From NCBI GenBank assembly GCA_904830895.1, contig LR882958.1, positions 62,001 through 126,000 of the forward strand: a DNA stretch of 64,000 nt, given 5' to 3'. The stretch comes from Planktothrix rubescens CCAP 1459/22. Lineage in GTDB: Bacteria > Cyanobacteriota > Cyanobacteriia > Cyanobacteriales > Microcoleaceae. The position numbers and the translations under genes are program-made. Under the pieces are notes generated by a model. The model did no database searches, was not told the origin of the DNA, and saw only the letters and a list, made by a program, of their open reading frames with translations. Shown piece by piece: positions 1 to 9,250 of this stretch; within the stretch, counting starts at the first letter, position 1; every line of letters begins with the position of its first letter.

Positions 1-1
1 C

Positions 2-760
2 CAAACTATCGGCTTAGATCCCGATATCGCCAGCCCCAATCAGATTGCCAGATCGGTCGAGACTCGTCGAGTCAAATGTAAATTACCGGATCAGTCGAGC
101 TATTGGGCAAGATTACAAACCTCTGCGACCGAATTAGAGGAATTGATCGAAATTCTGATCGTTCCCGAAACTTGGTTTTTCCGAGATGGTAAACCCTTTG
201 ATTACCTCAAAACTTATGTCACCTCAGAATGGCGACCATCGCCAAACCGCAATATTCTGCAAGTGCTAAGTGTGCCATCCTCTACGGGGGAAGAACCTTA
301 CTCCATCGCGATCGCCCTATTAGAAGCGGGTCTACATCCCAAACAATTCGAGATTGATGCCATAGATATTAGCCATCGATCGCTTGCCAAAGCAAGGCGG
401 GGAGTCTACACTAAAAATTCCTTTCGGGGCGAGGACTGGAAACCGCGATCGCGCTACTTTCAGCAAACGGATCAGGGTTATGAACTCTCCGAATCTATTC
501 GTAAGTTGGTTAATTTTCAGCAGGGAAATGTCTTAACCGCCCTTGCTCTGACTCAAAAGCAATACAACATTATCTTCTGTCGTAACTTATTAATCTATTT
601 GAAATCCGAAGTTTGCGAACAAGTATTAGCAGCCCTTGATCGCTTGCTGATCCCCGGAGGATTACTGTTTGTTGGAGCATCTGAAACCGGAAAAATTGTC
701 GCAGACCCCTATAAATCCATCCGTCTATCTATCTCGATCCCAATTCCTATCCCGCTTTAG
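2..760 (+). CDS. cheR: CheR-type chemotaxis receptor methyltransferase, 5' partial and C-terminally truncated
   Basis: The protein would methylate receptor glutamates with S-adenosylmethionine. The frame is open from the first base, so the gene starts before the window; the ATG at 143 is internal. Visible CheR signatures are ETWFFRD, the SAM-binding STGEEPYSIAIALLE, IDAIDISHRSLAKAR, IIFCRNLLIYL and GGLLFVGASET. Just after DPYKSIR the frame changes and stops, while the expected TPR tail lies in another frame (730-879). The gene leads the operon before the MCP gene at 881. Whether the shortened enzyme still works is unknown, since its final beta-strand appears altered. The family call is firm; functional status is doubtful. 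Confidence 0.85.
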   Translation, partial: QTIGLDPDIASPNQIARSVETRRVKCKLPDQSSYWARLQTSATELEELIEILIVPETWFFRDGKPFDYLKTYVTSEWRPSPNRNILQVLSVPSSTGEEPYSIAIALLEAGLHPKQFEIDAIDISHRSLAKARRGVYTKNSFRGEDWKPRSRYFQQTDQGYELSESIRKLVNFQQGNVLTALALTQKQYNIIFCRNLLIYLKSEVCEQVLAALDRLLIPGGLLFVGASETGKIVADPYKSIRLSISIPIPIPL

Positions 761-879
761 TTCACCTAGCATTGTTGAAAGAAAATCAAGGCGATCCAGT
801 TGGAGCAAATATCATTCAGCAGCGAATTTCAGCCCTGGGATCACGGTTTCAGAACAGAATCTTAGAAGGGGAAACCTAA
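730..879 (+). pseudogene. Detached last TPR repeat of cheR, out of frame
   Basis: Frame +1 here reads YLDPNSYPALVHLALLKENQ followed by GDPVGANIIQQRI and a stop at 877-879. This resembles the last TPR of cyanobacterial CheR-TPR proteins. It has no start codon and joins the methyltransferase frame through an apparent deletion near 719-730. The stop lies one base before the MCP start, which is the spacing expected of the original cheR terminus. I infer an internal out-of-frame deletion that removed most of the TPR domain. Confidence 0.7.
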
Positions 880-880
880 T

Positions 881-2590
881 ATGTTCAAAAATCAATCCAT
901 GCAGGCTCGCCTGATCGTCGCTTTCATCTTTATGGGGCTTTTGGTGCTGATTGTCGCCTTGGTCGGTCTGAGCGGTAGTTCTCGGTTGAGTAAGCATATC
1001 AATACCTTAGCCAAGAATAATGTTCCTAGTATTTCTGGGCTGTGGAAAATTAACGAAGGAAAAACCCAGATTCAATCATCAGAACGGGGTTTGCTGGATA
1101 TCAATCTCAACAAAGAAGGGCGACAGAATGAAATCGGTCGCATGGATAACGCTTGGAAGCAAATTCAAGAGGGATTTCATCAATACGAAGCGGCTCCTAA
1201 GTCGAACGCGGAAGAAGAGAAAGTTTATAAAGACTTTTTGACTCAGTGGGATGTGTGGAAGAAAGCCCATGATCAGTTTTTGAGACTTAATCTGCGGTTC
1301 GAGAGTCAGGGAACTGTCAATGTAGTGGACAATTTTACTGGAGGATTTCAGCCCGTAGACTCTGGATTAAAAGCCCTGGAGAACCAAGTTGAGGCAAACC
1401 GTCAACCCTCTCAAGCTGTAACGAATCTGCTATTGACATTGTTAAAAATCAATGAGGACTTGGCATCCCAAACCGAAAAAATCTCAGAACAAGATGTTTC
1501 TCAAGTCGGATTTTGGGCTTTTGTAGCGATTATTATTGGGCCGGGAACGGCTATTTTATTTGGAATTTTCTTTAGTAATACCATCGCTAAACCCCTTGGG
1601 GCAAAGATTGCCGGGGTTGTTGATATTGCTCACCGGATTTCATCGGGAGACTTAACCAGTGAAATTTCTCTAGCGGAACAGGAAGATGAAGTCGGGCAGT
1701 TACAGAATGTCTTTTACACCATGAATAAAGATCTGAATGCCCTAGTTAATCGGATTCAACGCTCAGGAAATCAAATCACCAGTTCTACCGACTTAATTAC
1801 CGCTTCTGGCAAAAACCTAGAAGCAACGGTGGCTGAACAGGTGGCTTCAACTAATGAAGTCTCAGCAACGGCCCATCAAATTGCCGCGACATCCAAGCAG
1901 TTGGTGAAAACAATGGAGCAGGTGGCGGTGATGGCTGAACAGACAACCATAGCCGCAGGTAACAGTAAAGACAATCTGCATCACATTGATTCTGTAATGC
2001 GCCAGTTGTTAGAAGGGACTCAGGTAATTTCTTCCAAGCTGGAAGTTATGCACCAACGGGCTAACAATATCAGCCAGGTGGTGACAACTATCACGGTTGT
2101 AGCCGATCAAACTAACTTACTGTCCCTGAATGCTGCTCTCGAAGCAGAGAGAGCCGGAGAATATGGGGCGGGGTTTGCGGTGGTGGCCAGGGAGATCCGG
2201 CGATTAGCAGATCGCACCGCCGTTGCTACTTTAGAAATCGAGCAGATGATTAAGGAGATGCAATTAGCCGTGTCTATTGGTGTCACCGAGATGGATAAGT
2301 TTACGAAATCCGTTGTTAACAGCGTCGAAGACGTAGACCGCATTAGTGACCAAGTAGCGGAAGTGATTCAACAAGTTCAGGGATTAACACCCCGCTTTGA
2401 GCAGGTGAGTCAGAGCGTTGATGAACAATCTCAGGGAGCGCAGCAAATTAGCGAGGCAATGGAACATCTGAGTCAAGCATCTCAGCAGACGGCCGACTCG
2501 TTACGAGAAACCAGTCATGCCTTAGAACAGCTTGACGAAGCAACTCATAGCTTAAAAACAGAGATTTCACGATTTAAAGTAATAGCATAA
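881..2590 (+). CDS. Methyl-accepting chemotaxis protein (transmembrane receptor)
   Basis: A 569-residue inner-membrane chemoreceptor. A first membrane helix lies at about residues 10-30, then an external helical sensor region (35-205), a second helix at 211-232, a HAMP segment around 236-290 and a long coiled coil. The conserved signalling tip is [19 protein letters not shown] (409-427) followed by [16 protein letters not shown]. The sensor resembles a four-helix-bundle type, so the ligand cannot be read. It follows cheR by one base after the TPR remnant and is followed by cheW and cheA, so it should signal through that kinase. No disruption is visible. Confidence 0.93.
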   Translation: MFKNQSMQARLIVAFIFMGLLVLIVALVGLSGSSRLSKHINTLAKNNVPSISGLWKINEGKTQIQSSERGLLDINLNKEGRQNEIGRMDNAWKQIQEGFHQYEAAPKSNAEEEKVYKDFLTQWDVWKKAHDQFLRLNLRFESQGTVNVVDNFTGGFQPVDSGLKALENQVEANRQPSQAVTNLLLTLLKINEDLASQTEKISEQDVSQVGFWAFVAIIIGPGTAILFGIFFSNTIAKPLGAKIAGVVDIAHRISSGDLTSEISLAEQEDEVGQLQNVFYTMNKDLNALVNRIQRSGNQITSSTDLITASGKNLEATVAEQVASTNEVSATAHQIAATSKQLVKTMEQVAVMAEQTTIAAGNSKDNLHHIDSVMRQLLEGTQVISSKLEVMHQRANNISQVVTTITVVADQTNLLSLNAALEAERAGEYGAGFAVVAREIRRLADRTAVATLEIEQMIKEMQLAVSIGVTEMDKFTKSVVNSVEDVDRISDQVAEVIQQVQGLTPRFEQVSQSVDEQSQGAQQISEAMEHLSQASQQTADSLRETSHALEQLDEATHSLKTEISRFKVIA

Positions 2591-2607
2591 AAATAAGGAA
2601 TTAAATC

Positions 2608-3348
2608 ATGGAAAGTTATATTGATACGGTATCTATCATACCAGAAAATTCCGACCCTCCCACTCTCAATGATTGTTGGAATAAAATTGGGGTGATGGGC
2701 GATCGCTCCTGTGGCGAACTCAAGACCGTGATCCACTGCCGAAATTGCAAGGTTTACTCGGCGGCGGGACGCAGTTTATTAGAGCGCGAGGCTCCACCCG
2801 AATATCTCCAAGAATGGACGGATATTTTATCAGAATCTTCCACACAGCAAACCGAAGTGGGAGAAGGTACGTTAGTGCGGGCAACAGACACCCTTTCGGT
2901 GATTATTTTTCGTCTAGGTAACGAGAGACTGGCATTGCCCGTTAACATCCTCCAAGAAGTGACTCCCCTCTACACAATTCATACCGTCCCTCACCGTAGA
3001 AACTCGGTGTTTTTGGGATTAATAAATATTCGCGGTGAAACCCTGCTCTGTATTTCGATCAGAGACTTGCTGGGCTTAGAACCCGTCACCGAATCCGTAG
3101 ATTTATCGAATTCGATCAATCCCCAACGGATGATTGTAGCGGGGAAAAATGAGAACAAGTGGGTTTTTCCTGTGGATGAAGTTCATGGAACCTATCGCTT
3201 CCATCTCAATGAATTTAAAGACGCTCCCGTTGTCATTTCCAAGGCATCAGAAGCTTACACCAAAGGAGTTGTGACCTGGCAAGGCAAGAAGATCAACTTT
3301 TTGGACTCCGAACTCTTGTTGTACACCCTAAGTCATAAGGTTTTTTAA
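2608..3348 (+). CDS. cheW: CheW-family coupling protein with N-terminal cysteine motif
   Basis: This scaffold links the receptor to CheA. Residues about 20-65 carry a Cys-rich segment (DCWNKIGV, GDRSC, HCRNCKVY) that I associate with cyanobacterial CheW proteins of this kind; its role is not evident. The CheW domain fills roughly 90-240, with LPVNILQEV, GLINIRGETLLCISIRDLLG and VDEVHG. At 246 residues it is longer than classical CheW because of the N-terminal part. It starts 17 bp after the MCP stop and ends 2 bp before cheA, so cotranscription is very likely. Confidence 0.92.
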   Translation: MESYIDTVSIIPENSDPPTLNDCWNKIGVMGDRSCGELKTVIHCRNCKVYSAAGRSLLEREAPPEYLQEWTDILSESSTQQTEVGEGTLVRATDTLSVIIFRLGNERLALPVNILQEVTPLYTIHTVPHRRNSVFLGLINIRGETLLCISIRDLLGLEPVTESVDLSNSINPQRMIVAGKNENKWVFPVDEVHGTYRFHLNEFKDAPVVISKASEAYTKGVVTWQGKKINFLDSELLLYTLSHKVF

Positions 3349-3350
3349 TC

Positions 3351-5597
3351 ATGAGTGATGATTCGATGATCGAGCTATTTCGCCAAGAGGCTCAGACGCA
3401 GGTTGCGATCTTGACTCAGGGACTCCTGATCTTGGAAACTAATTCCCAATCGGAGGAAATCTTGCAAGCCCTAATGCGAGTCGCCCATTCCATTAAAGGT
3501 GCTGCTCGGATTATTTCTCTGGATGCGGTGATTAACTTGGCTCACTGTATGGAAGATTGTTTTGTAGCCGCACAGAACAAGATTATTACCTTGGGCCCAG
3601 AACAAATTGATGTTTTACTCCAAGCCGTTGACTTATTTCAGGCTATCAGTCAGGTTCCTGAAGCCGAGATGCTCTCTTGGCTAACTGAAAACATCGGAGA
3701 GTTTGAGGCTTGTTGTGCTGCAATTAGAGCACTGCTACCTCCAGATTTTAACGCTCGTCGATCATCCTTAGTCAACGTTGATCAGAGTTTGGAGATCACT
3801 CCAACTCCTCCTCAAGAAAAGGTCGCTTTAGAAGCAATTACCATCCCCAATGATCGGGTTGTGCGGGTGAGCGCCGAGAATTTGAATCGAATTATGGGGC
3901 TCGCGGGTGAATCTTTGGTTGAGGCCAATTGGCTGCAACCCTTTGCCGATTCCTTTACGGCCCTCAGATACCGCCAATTAGAGCTTTCCCGACTTCTGGA
4001 AACCCTCCATACTGCCTTAGCGAATACGGCGATTAGTCCCGAAAGCCAACAAGTTGTGGATACGGCTCGAGGGAAAGCCCAAGAATGCCGGGAAATTCTC
4101 ACCGATCGTTTGAGTGAACTGGAACTCTATGCCCGTCGCACCACTAACTTGAGCGATCGCCTTTACCGAGAAGTGATTGCTTCCCATATGCGTCCCTTTG
4201 TGGATGGCGTACAGGGACTTCCGCGCATGGTTCGTGACCTCTCCCGACGATTAGATAAACAGGTGAAGTTCCAGATTGTCGGTCAGTCTACTCTGGTTGA
4301 TCGGGATATTCTCAAAAAACTAGAAGCTCCCCTAACTCATATAATCCGTAATGCTGTTGATCATGGGATTGAATCCCCAGAAGCTCGTGAGGCATCAGGG
4401 AAGCCAGTGGAGGGTAATATTCGCCTGGAGGCTTTTCATCGCGGTGGAATGCTGGCGATTAGTGTTTCTGATGATGGTAAAGGGATCGATCCCAATTACA
4501 TTCGTCAACATATTGTCGATCGCAATTTAGCTTCATCGGAAACGGCGGCGCAACTGACGGAAGCTGAAATCATTGAATTTCTGTTTCTCTCTGGATTTTC
4601 GACCACTAACCAAGTGACGGAAATTTCTGGGCGAGGGGTGGGATTAGATATTGCTAAAAGCATGGTGCAAGAGGTGGGTGGCACAATCCGTGCTGTATCC
4701 CAATTGGGGAATGGAACCAGTTTTCACTTTCAGCTTCCCCTGACACTATCGGTGGTGAGGACGTTGATTGTCACTATTTCTGATGAGCCCTACGCCTTTC
4801 CTTTGGCACGGGTGGATCGAATTGTTAAACTCGACAAGTCGGAGATTTATGTTGTCGAAGGTCGCCAATATTTTACCAAGGATGGTCAAAATATTGGGTT
4901 AATCGCCGCCCACGATATTTTAGATTTGCCTGAAACCCTCCCCGATTCCGATGCGCTTTGTGTGGTTGTGATTAGTGACCAATCTAACGCTTATGGTCTT
5001 TTTGTAGATGAGTTTCTCGGTGAGCGAGATTTGGTGGTGCGTCCCCTTGACCCCCGTTTGGGTAAGGTTCGGGATATTAGTGCCTCTGCCTTGATGGATG
5101 ATGGCTCTCCGGTTTTAATTTTGGATGTTTCTGATTTAGTCCGAACCATTGACAATATGCTCAACAGTGGTCAATTAAGACCTGTTGATATTAATAAAGC
5201 CAAAGCTAAAGCCAAAAAAGCCGACGACCATAAACGTATTTTAGTTGTGGATGATTCGATTACGGTGCGAGAAATGACCCGGAAATTGTTACAAAATTGG
5301 GGCTATAATGTTGATGTTGCCGTGAATGGGATGGATGCTTGGACGGCTATTCGCAGCAATTCTTATGATTTGATTGTTAGCGATATTGATATGCCTCGGA
5401 TGAATGGGATTGAACTGGTGAAGCAAATTAAAGAACATCCTAAATTTCAGGTTATTCCTGTGATTATTGTTTCCTATCGCGATCGCGAGGATGACCGGAT
5501 TCAAGGCATGGAAGCCGGGGCAAATTATTACCTAACCAAAAGCAGCTTTCACGATGATACATTAATCAATGCCATCATTGATCTGATTGGAAGATAG
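3351..5597 (+). CDS. cheA: Hybrid histidine kinase CheA with C-terminal receiver
   Basis: A 748-residue kinase. The HPt domain at the N-terminus carries the phosphoacceptor His46 (VAHSIKGAA). Dimerisation and linker helices cover about 165-310. The ATPase domain shows the N-box (IIRNAVDHGIE, from 331) and the G boxes DDGKGID (374-380) and GRGVGLDIAKS. A CheW-like domain covers about 465-600 and a receiver domain about 628-748, with phosphoacceptor Asp678 in LIVSDIDMP. All key residues are present, so the kinase looks intact although cheB downstream is destroyed. The appended receiver is typical of cyanobacterial CheA proteins for phototaxis or pilus control; that role is inferred. Confidence 0.94.
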   Translation: MSDDSMIELFRQEAQTQVAILTQGLLILETNSQSEEILQALMRVAHSIKGAARIISLDAVINLAHCMEDCFVAAQNKIITLGPEQIDVLLQAVDLFQAISQVPEAEMLSWLTENIGEFEACCAAIRALLPPDFNARRSSLVNVDQSLEITPTPPQEKVALEAITIPNDRVVRVSAENLNRIMGLAGESLVEANWLQPFADSFTALRYRQLELSRLLETLHTALANTAISPESQQVVDTARGKAQECREILTDRLSELELYARRTTNLSDRLYREVIASHMRPFVDGVQGLPRMVRDLSRRLDKQVKFQIVGQSTLVDRDILKKLEAPLTHIIRNAVDHGIESPEAREASGKPVEGNIRLEAFHRGGMLAISVSDDGKGIDPNYIRQHIVDRNLASSETAAQLTEAEIIEFLFLSGFSTTNQVTEISGRGVGLDIAKSMVQEVGGTIRAVSQLGNGTSFHFQLPLTLSVVRTLIVTISDEPYAFPLARVDRIVKLDKSEIYVVEGRQYFTKDGQNIGLIAAHDILDLPETLPDSDALCVVVISDQSNAYGLFVDEFLGERDLVVRPLDPRLGKVRDISASALMDDGSPVLILDVSDLVRTIDNMLNSGQLRPVDINKAKAKAKKADDHKRILVVDDSITVREMTRKLLQNWGYNVDVAVNGMDAWTAIRSNSYDLIVSDIDMPRMNGIELVKQIKEHPKFQVIPVIIVSYRDREDDRIQGMEAGANYYLTKSSFHDDTLINAIIDLIGR

Positions 5598-5712
5598 GTT
5601 ACTGAATTCCCCATTCGTAATTCGTAATTCCCCATTCCCTATTTCCTATTCCCTATTCCCTATTACAAATATGAGAATTGCGATCGTCAATGATACGGCT
5701 ATGGCTGTAGAA

Positions 5713-7769
5713 CCCACATTCCGCAGATATTTAAGCCAATTGAATTGCCAATTAAATTGGAATAAATAAAAGCCCAAATCATTATATGGCAATCATTTGG
5801 GCTATTTTCAATGTAGAATAATAATTAGAGTAGCTGAACAAATAAAAATATGAAAAACCCCCTAGAAGCGATAGAAATCGTGAATTTAGACCATTTAGGA
5901 ATAGTAGCAGGCGTAATAGATGAGATGGAATTAGTAGAAGAAGTGAATAAAAAAGTGGGATTAAGAGGAAAAGAAGCCATAAGCCCAGGACAGGTAATGA
6001 AAGCAATGATTTTGAATGGATTAGGGTTTTTGAGCGCGCCGCTGTACCTATTCGAGAACTTTTTCGTAGGGAAAGCAACAGAACATTTAATAGGAGAAGG
6101 AGTAATAGCAGAGCAACTAAATGATGACAGAATCGGGAGAGCATTAGATAAATATTATGAAGTAGGAACAACAAATCTATTCACAGCAATAGCCCTAAAA
6201 GCCGCCCAAAAATTCCAAGTAGAAAAGGAAAGCGTACACCTAGATAGCAGTTCGATATCAGTAGAGGGAGAATACAAAAGTAAAGAAGAAGAAAATCAGG
6301 AAATAGAAGAAGAAATGAAAGCCATAAAAATAGTGCATGGATACTCAAGAGATAAAAGACCAGATCTGAAACAATTTATAATAGATATGGTAGTAAGCGG
6401 AGACGGAGATGTGCCATTATATCTAAAAATAGATGACGGAAACGCCGATGATAAAAGCGTATTTGTAGAAAGACTAAAAGAATTTAAAAAGCAATGGACA
6501 TTTGAAGGAATATGTGTAGCAGACAGTGCATTATACACAGCAGAGAATATAGGAGCAATGGCAGGAATGAAATGGATAACAAGAGTACCATTAAGTATAA
6601 AAGAAGCGCAAAATAAGATTGTAGAGATAGAAGAGGAAGAATGGGAGCAGAGTCAAATAAAAGGATATAGAATAGCAACGAAATCAAGTGAGTACGCAAA
6701 CATAAAACAAAGATGGTTAGTAGTAGAAAGTGAAGCCAGGAAAAAAGCAGCCCTAAAAAAAATATCAGAGCAAGTAGAAAAACAGTTAGAGAACGCCAAA
6801 GCATCACTGCGGAAGCTATTGAAACAAGAGTATGCTTGCATAGCGGATGCAGAGATTGGGATAAAAATGTTATCAGATTCGTGGAAATATCACGAAATAA
6901 AAGAAATAAAATGCACAGAAAAAGCCAGTAAAAAAAGCCAAAGTAAAACAGAAAAAGGGAATCAAGAAAAGACAATAGTTTATCAAGTAACAGGAGAGAT
7001 AGAACCTAGAGAATCAGTGATAGAAGCGGAAAAAATCAAAGCCGGAAGATTTATATTAGCGACAAATATATTAGACAAGAAAGAGGTGAGTAATGAAAAG
7101 CTATTAGCCGAATACAAAGCGCAGCAAAGTAACGAGAGAGGATTTAGATTTTTAAAAGATCCGTTATTTTTCACAGCAAGTGTATTCGTGAAAAAACCAG
7201 AGAGAGTGGAAGCAATAGCGATGATAATGGGATTGTGCTTGTTAGTGTATAACCTAGCTCAAAGAAAATTGAGAAAACAATTAGAAACAGCCCAAGAAGG
7301 GGTAAGAAATCAGGTCAAGAAATTAACGAATAAACCGACGATGCGGTGGATATTTCAAATGTTCCAAGCGGTGCATTTAGTCAGGATAAATGGAGAAAAC
7401 CAAGTGAGTAACTTAACCCAAGAACGTCAAGAAATATTGCAGCATTTAGGGAAAGATTGCTGTCAATACTATTTAATGATTCCTGGGGGATAAAGATTAA
7501 AAGAAAGGGGGAAATAGTTGTAAAAAATCTAAGTTATGAGTCAAGATGAGAACTCTTGGCTGAAAAGAATTTGGTGATAAAATACAAATATATTAAAAAA
7601 ATGGAGTTCTATTTCTATTAAAAAATAGTAATTATTTATGTTTAGTTAAATAGCGGTAAACTAGCTATATAATTTGATAGTAAAGCCTCGGAAGTTCACC
7701 GAAAAATTGGAATAGGTTTCTATTTTTTAGAATTAGTGGAAAATTTGACCCCTATCTGCGGAATGTGGG
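5713..7769 (+). mobile_element. IS1634-family insertion sequence in cheB
   Basis: The ends are inverted repeats: CCCACATTCCGCAGATA at 5713-5729 and its exact complement at 7753-7769. A 6-bp target duplication GTAGAA flanks them (5707-5712 and 7770-7775). The element is 2057 bp and holds one transposase gene. Clean ends, an intact transposase and a perfect duplication indicate a fairly recent insertion. Confidence 0.93.
5850..7493 (+). CDS. IS1634-family DDE transposase
   Basis: A 547-residue transposase. The N-terminus (LDHLGIVAGVIDEMELVEEV, then SPGQVMKAMILNGLGFLSAPLYLF) matches the DUF4277 region found at the start of IS1634-like transposases. DDE-type residues are likely in HLDSSSISVEGEY, in ICVADSALYTAENI and in the later NERGFRFLKDPLFF helix. 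Codon use is extremely purine- and A-rich on the coding strand, unlike its neighbours, consistent with a foreign element. The right end of the IS (7494-7752) is non-coding. Confidence 0.92.
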   Translation: MKNPLEAIEIVNLDHLGIVAGVIDEMELVEEVNKKVGLRGKEAISPGQVMKAMILNGLGFLSAPLYLFENFFVGKATEHLIGEGVIAEQLNDDRIGRALDKYYEVGTTNLFTAIALKAAQKFQVEKESVHLDSSSISVEGEYKSKEEENQEIEEEMKAIKIVHGYSRDKRPDLKQFIIDMVVSGDGDVPLYLKIDDGNADDKSVFVERLKEFKKQWTFEGICVADSALYTAENIGAMAGMKWITRVPLSIKEAQNKIVEIEEEEWEQSQIKGYRIATKSSEYANIKQRWLVVESEARKKAALKKISEQVEKQLENAKASLRKLLKQEYACIADAEIGIKMLSDSWKYHEIKEIKCTEKASKKSQSKTEKGNQEKTIVYQVTGEIEPRESVIEAEKIKAGRFILATNILDKKEVSNEKLLAEYKAQQSNERGFRFLKDPLFFTASVFVKKPERVEAIAMIMGLCLLVYNLAQRKLRKQLETAQEGVRNQVKKLTNKPTMRWIFQMFQAVHLVRINGENQVSNLTQERQEILQHLGKDCCQYYLMIPGG

Positions 7770-8722
7770 GTAGAAGCTCTTAAGCGAGTGCTTTTAACTG
7801 TTCCCAATTATCAAGTTATCTGGATTGCACGCGATGGTAAAGAAGCCGTTGACCGTTGTGCAAAAGATACTCCTGACTTGATTTTAATGGATTTGTTTAT
7901 GCCGATTATGGACGGTGTGGAAGCGACTCGCCAGATTATGCAGCAGAGTCCCTGTACCATTTTGATCGTGACGGCAAGCGTGGGAAACCATGCCGGAAAA
8001 GTGTTTGAGGCGATGGGATATGGGGCGCGTGATGCGGTGGATACTCCGATTTTAGGAACTCAAGGAAGCTCAAATTCTCACCAACCCTTACTCGCCAAAA
8101 TTGTCACCCTCAGCAAGCTGATTGGCAAATCATCAAACACCTCTGACGGTGCGATTGGCTAATATTGGCGATCGCTTGGAAAAGGGTATTGTCCATATTG
8201 CCGGGACTAACGATCATCTTAGTATCCGTTCCGATCTCACATTATATTACACAAAAGAACCTGTTAACTATCCTTATAGACCCTCTGTAGATGTATTTTT
8301 TAAGAGTCTTGCCCAACACTGGCATCATAAAGAAATTGCTGTATTACTTACGGGGATGGGACAAGATGGTGCTGATGGACTCAAGGTTTTGCGTGAGACT
8401 GGATGGCATACGATCGCTCAGGATGAAAAAAGTTCTATTGTCTATGGTATGCCTAAAGCGGCAGTTCAGTTAAATGCTGCCGTTGAAGTTTTGCCTCCCG
8501 AAGCGATCGCTAATACTTTAATTCAGCGAATTAATAATGGTAGTTAGTTAGGCTGAAGTTTATCCGATAATATTCCTCTAGTCAACCTTTTTTTCTGTTC
8601 TAAAATTTTCCAATAAGATTCGGTATTTCTACTTAATTTTACCTTTCCAATTGAACCGATATAAAAGTTAAGATTGGGGTCAACTCAAATTAACAATTAG
8701 TAAAGATTTAAAGGGCGATTAT

Positions 8723-9124
8723 ATGGTATTCTATACAGATAGATTTAATTTTGATATCACCAACAATACTATCTCTATCATGAACAAGAAAAAATTAATT
8801 GATGCTGTAGAGAAGCTGTCAAAGGAAGCCCATCGCAGTCCAGAAGAACAGTTTTTTATTAGAATGCTAAAACAGGTTTGGGAAATTGACTGGTCTGTTC
8901 CTCCATCTGATGTCTGGCGTAATTTGATCGCACGGAATCAAGACTATTTCTTTGGTTTTATGGAACTCGATGATGGAGATGAAAGAGAAGAAAACTGGTT
9001 ACTCGCTTCTTTAGACGCGATCGTTGAGTCATTGATTCAGAAAAATGACGATAGTAAATGGAAAACTAAAATTGTAAACACCATTGATGAGTTAAATCAA
9101 TTGCGTTTAAAGACTCAAAAGTAA
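8723..9124 (+). CDS. Hypothetical protein
   Basis: I do not recognise this protein. It is acidic and helical, with a Trp-rich middle (VWEIDWSVPPSDVWRNLI) and no signal peptide, membrane segment or known motif. The ATG at 8780 (MNKKKLIDAVEKLSKEA) is a plausible alternative start that removes a poorly ordered leader. It stands alone after the broken cheB, with about 175 bp of featureless sequence upstream and 126 bp downstream. Confidence 0.55.
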   Translation: MVFYTDRFNFDITNNTISIMNKKKLIDAVEKLSKEAHRSPEEQFFIRMLKQVWEIDWSVPPSDVWRNLIARNQDYFFGFMELDDGDEREENWLLASLDAIVESLIQKNDDSKWKTKIVNTIDELNQLRLKTQK

Positions 9125-9250
9125 ATAGCGATAGTAATTTTGATCATGCCGTATGAATAGATTCTTTAAAAGTTTAGAGAATTTTGTAGAACAATGTCTT
9201 TCCACTGAATTATTGCAATAATAATAAATACCCAACAACTCAAGAAAATT

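Larger units (their letters stand above)
5671..8547 (+). pseudogene. cheB: cheB chemotaxis methylesterase, split by an IS and internally deleted
   Basis: Codons 1-14 (MRIAIVNDTAMAVE, 5671-5712) are separated from the rest by an IS at 5713-7769. Removing the IS and one copy of the 6-bp duplication restores the frame: [22 protein letters not shown] and on through a receiver domain with [10 protein letters not shown]. Near 8130 a second lesion joins the linker to [13 protein letters not shown] in another frame, and the first frame stops at 8162. The segment that should carry GASTGG (Ser) and the active-site His is missing. Only the Asp region ([12 protein letters not shown]) remains, to 8547. 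Demethylation or deamidation by this protein is therefore impossible. Confidence 0.9.

Noticed and set aside
5782-6975. Long minus-strand frames of 130 and 163 residues inside the IS1634 element
   Set aside because: They are Leu/Phe-rich mirrors of the purine-rich transposase gene, not membrane proteins.
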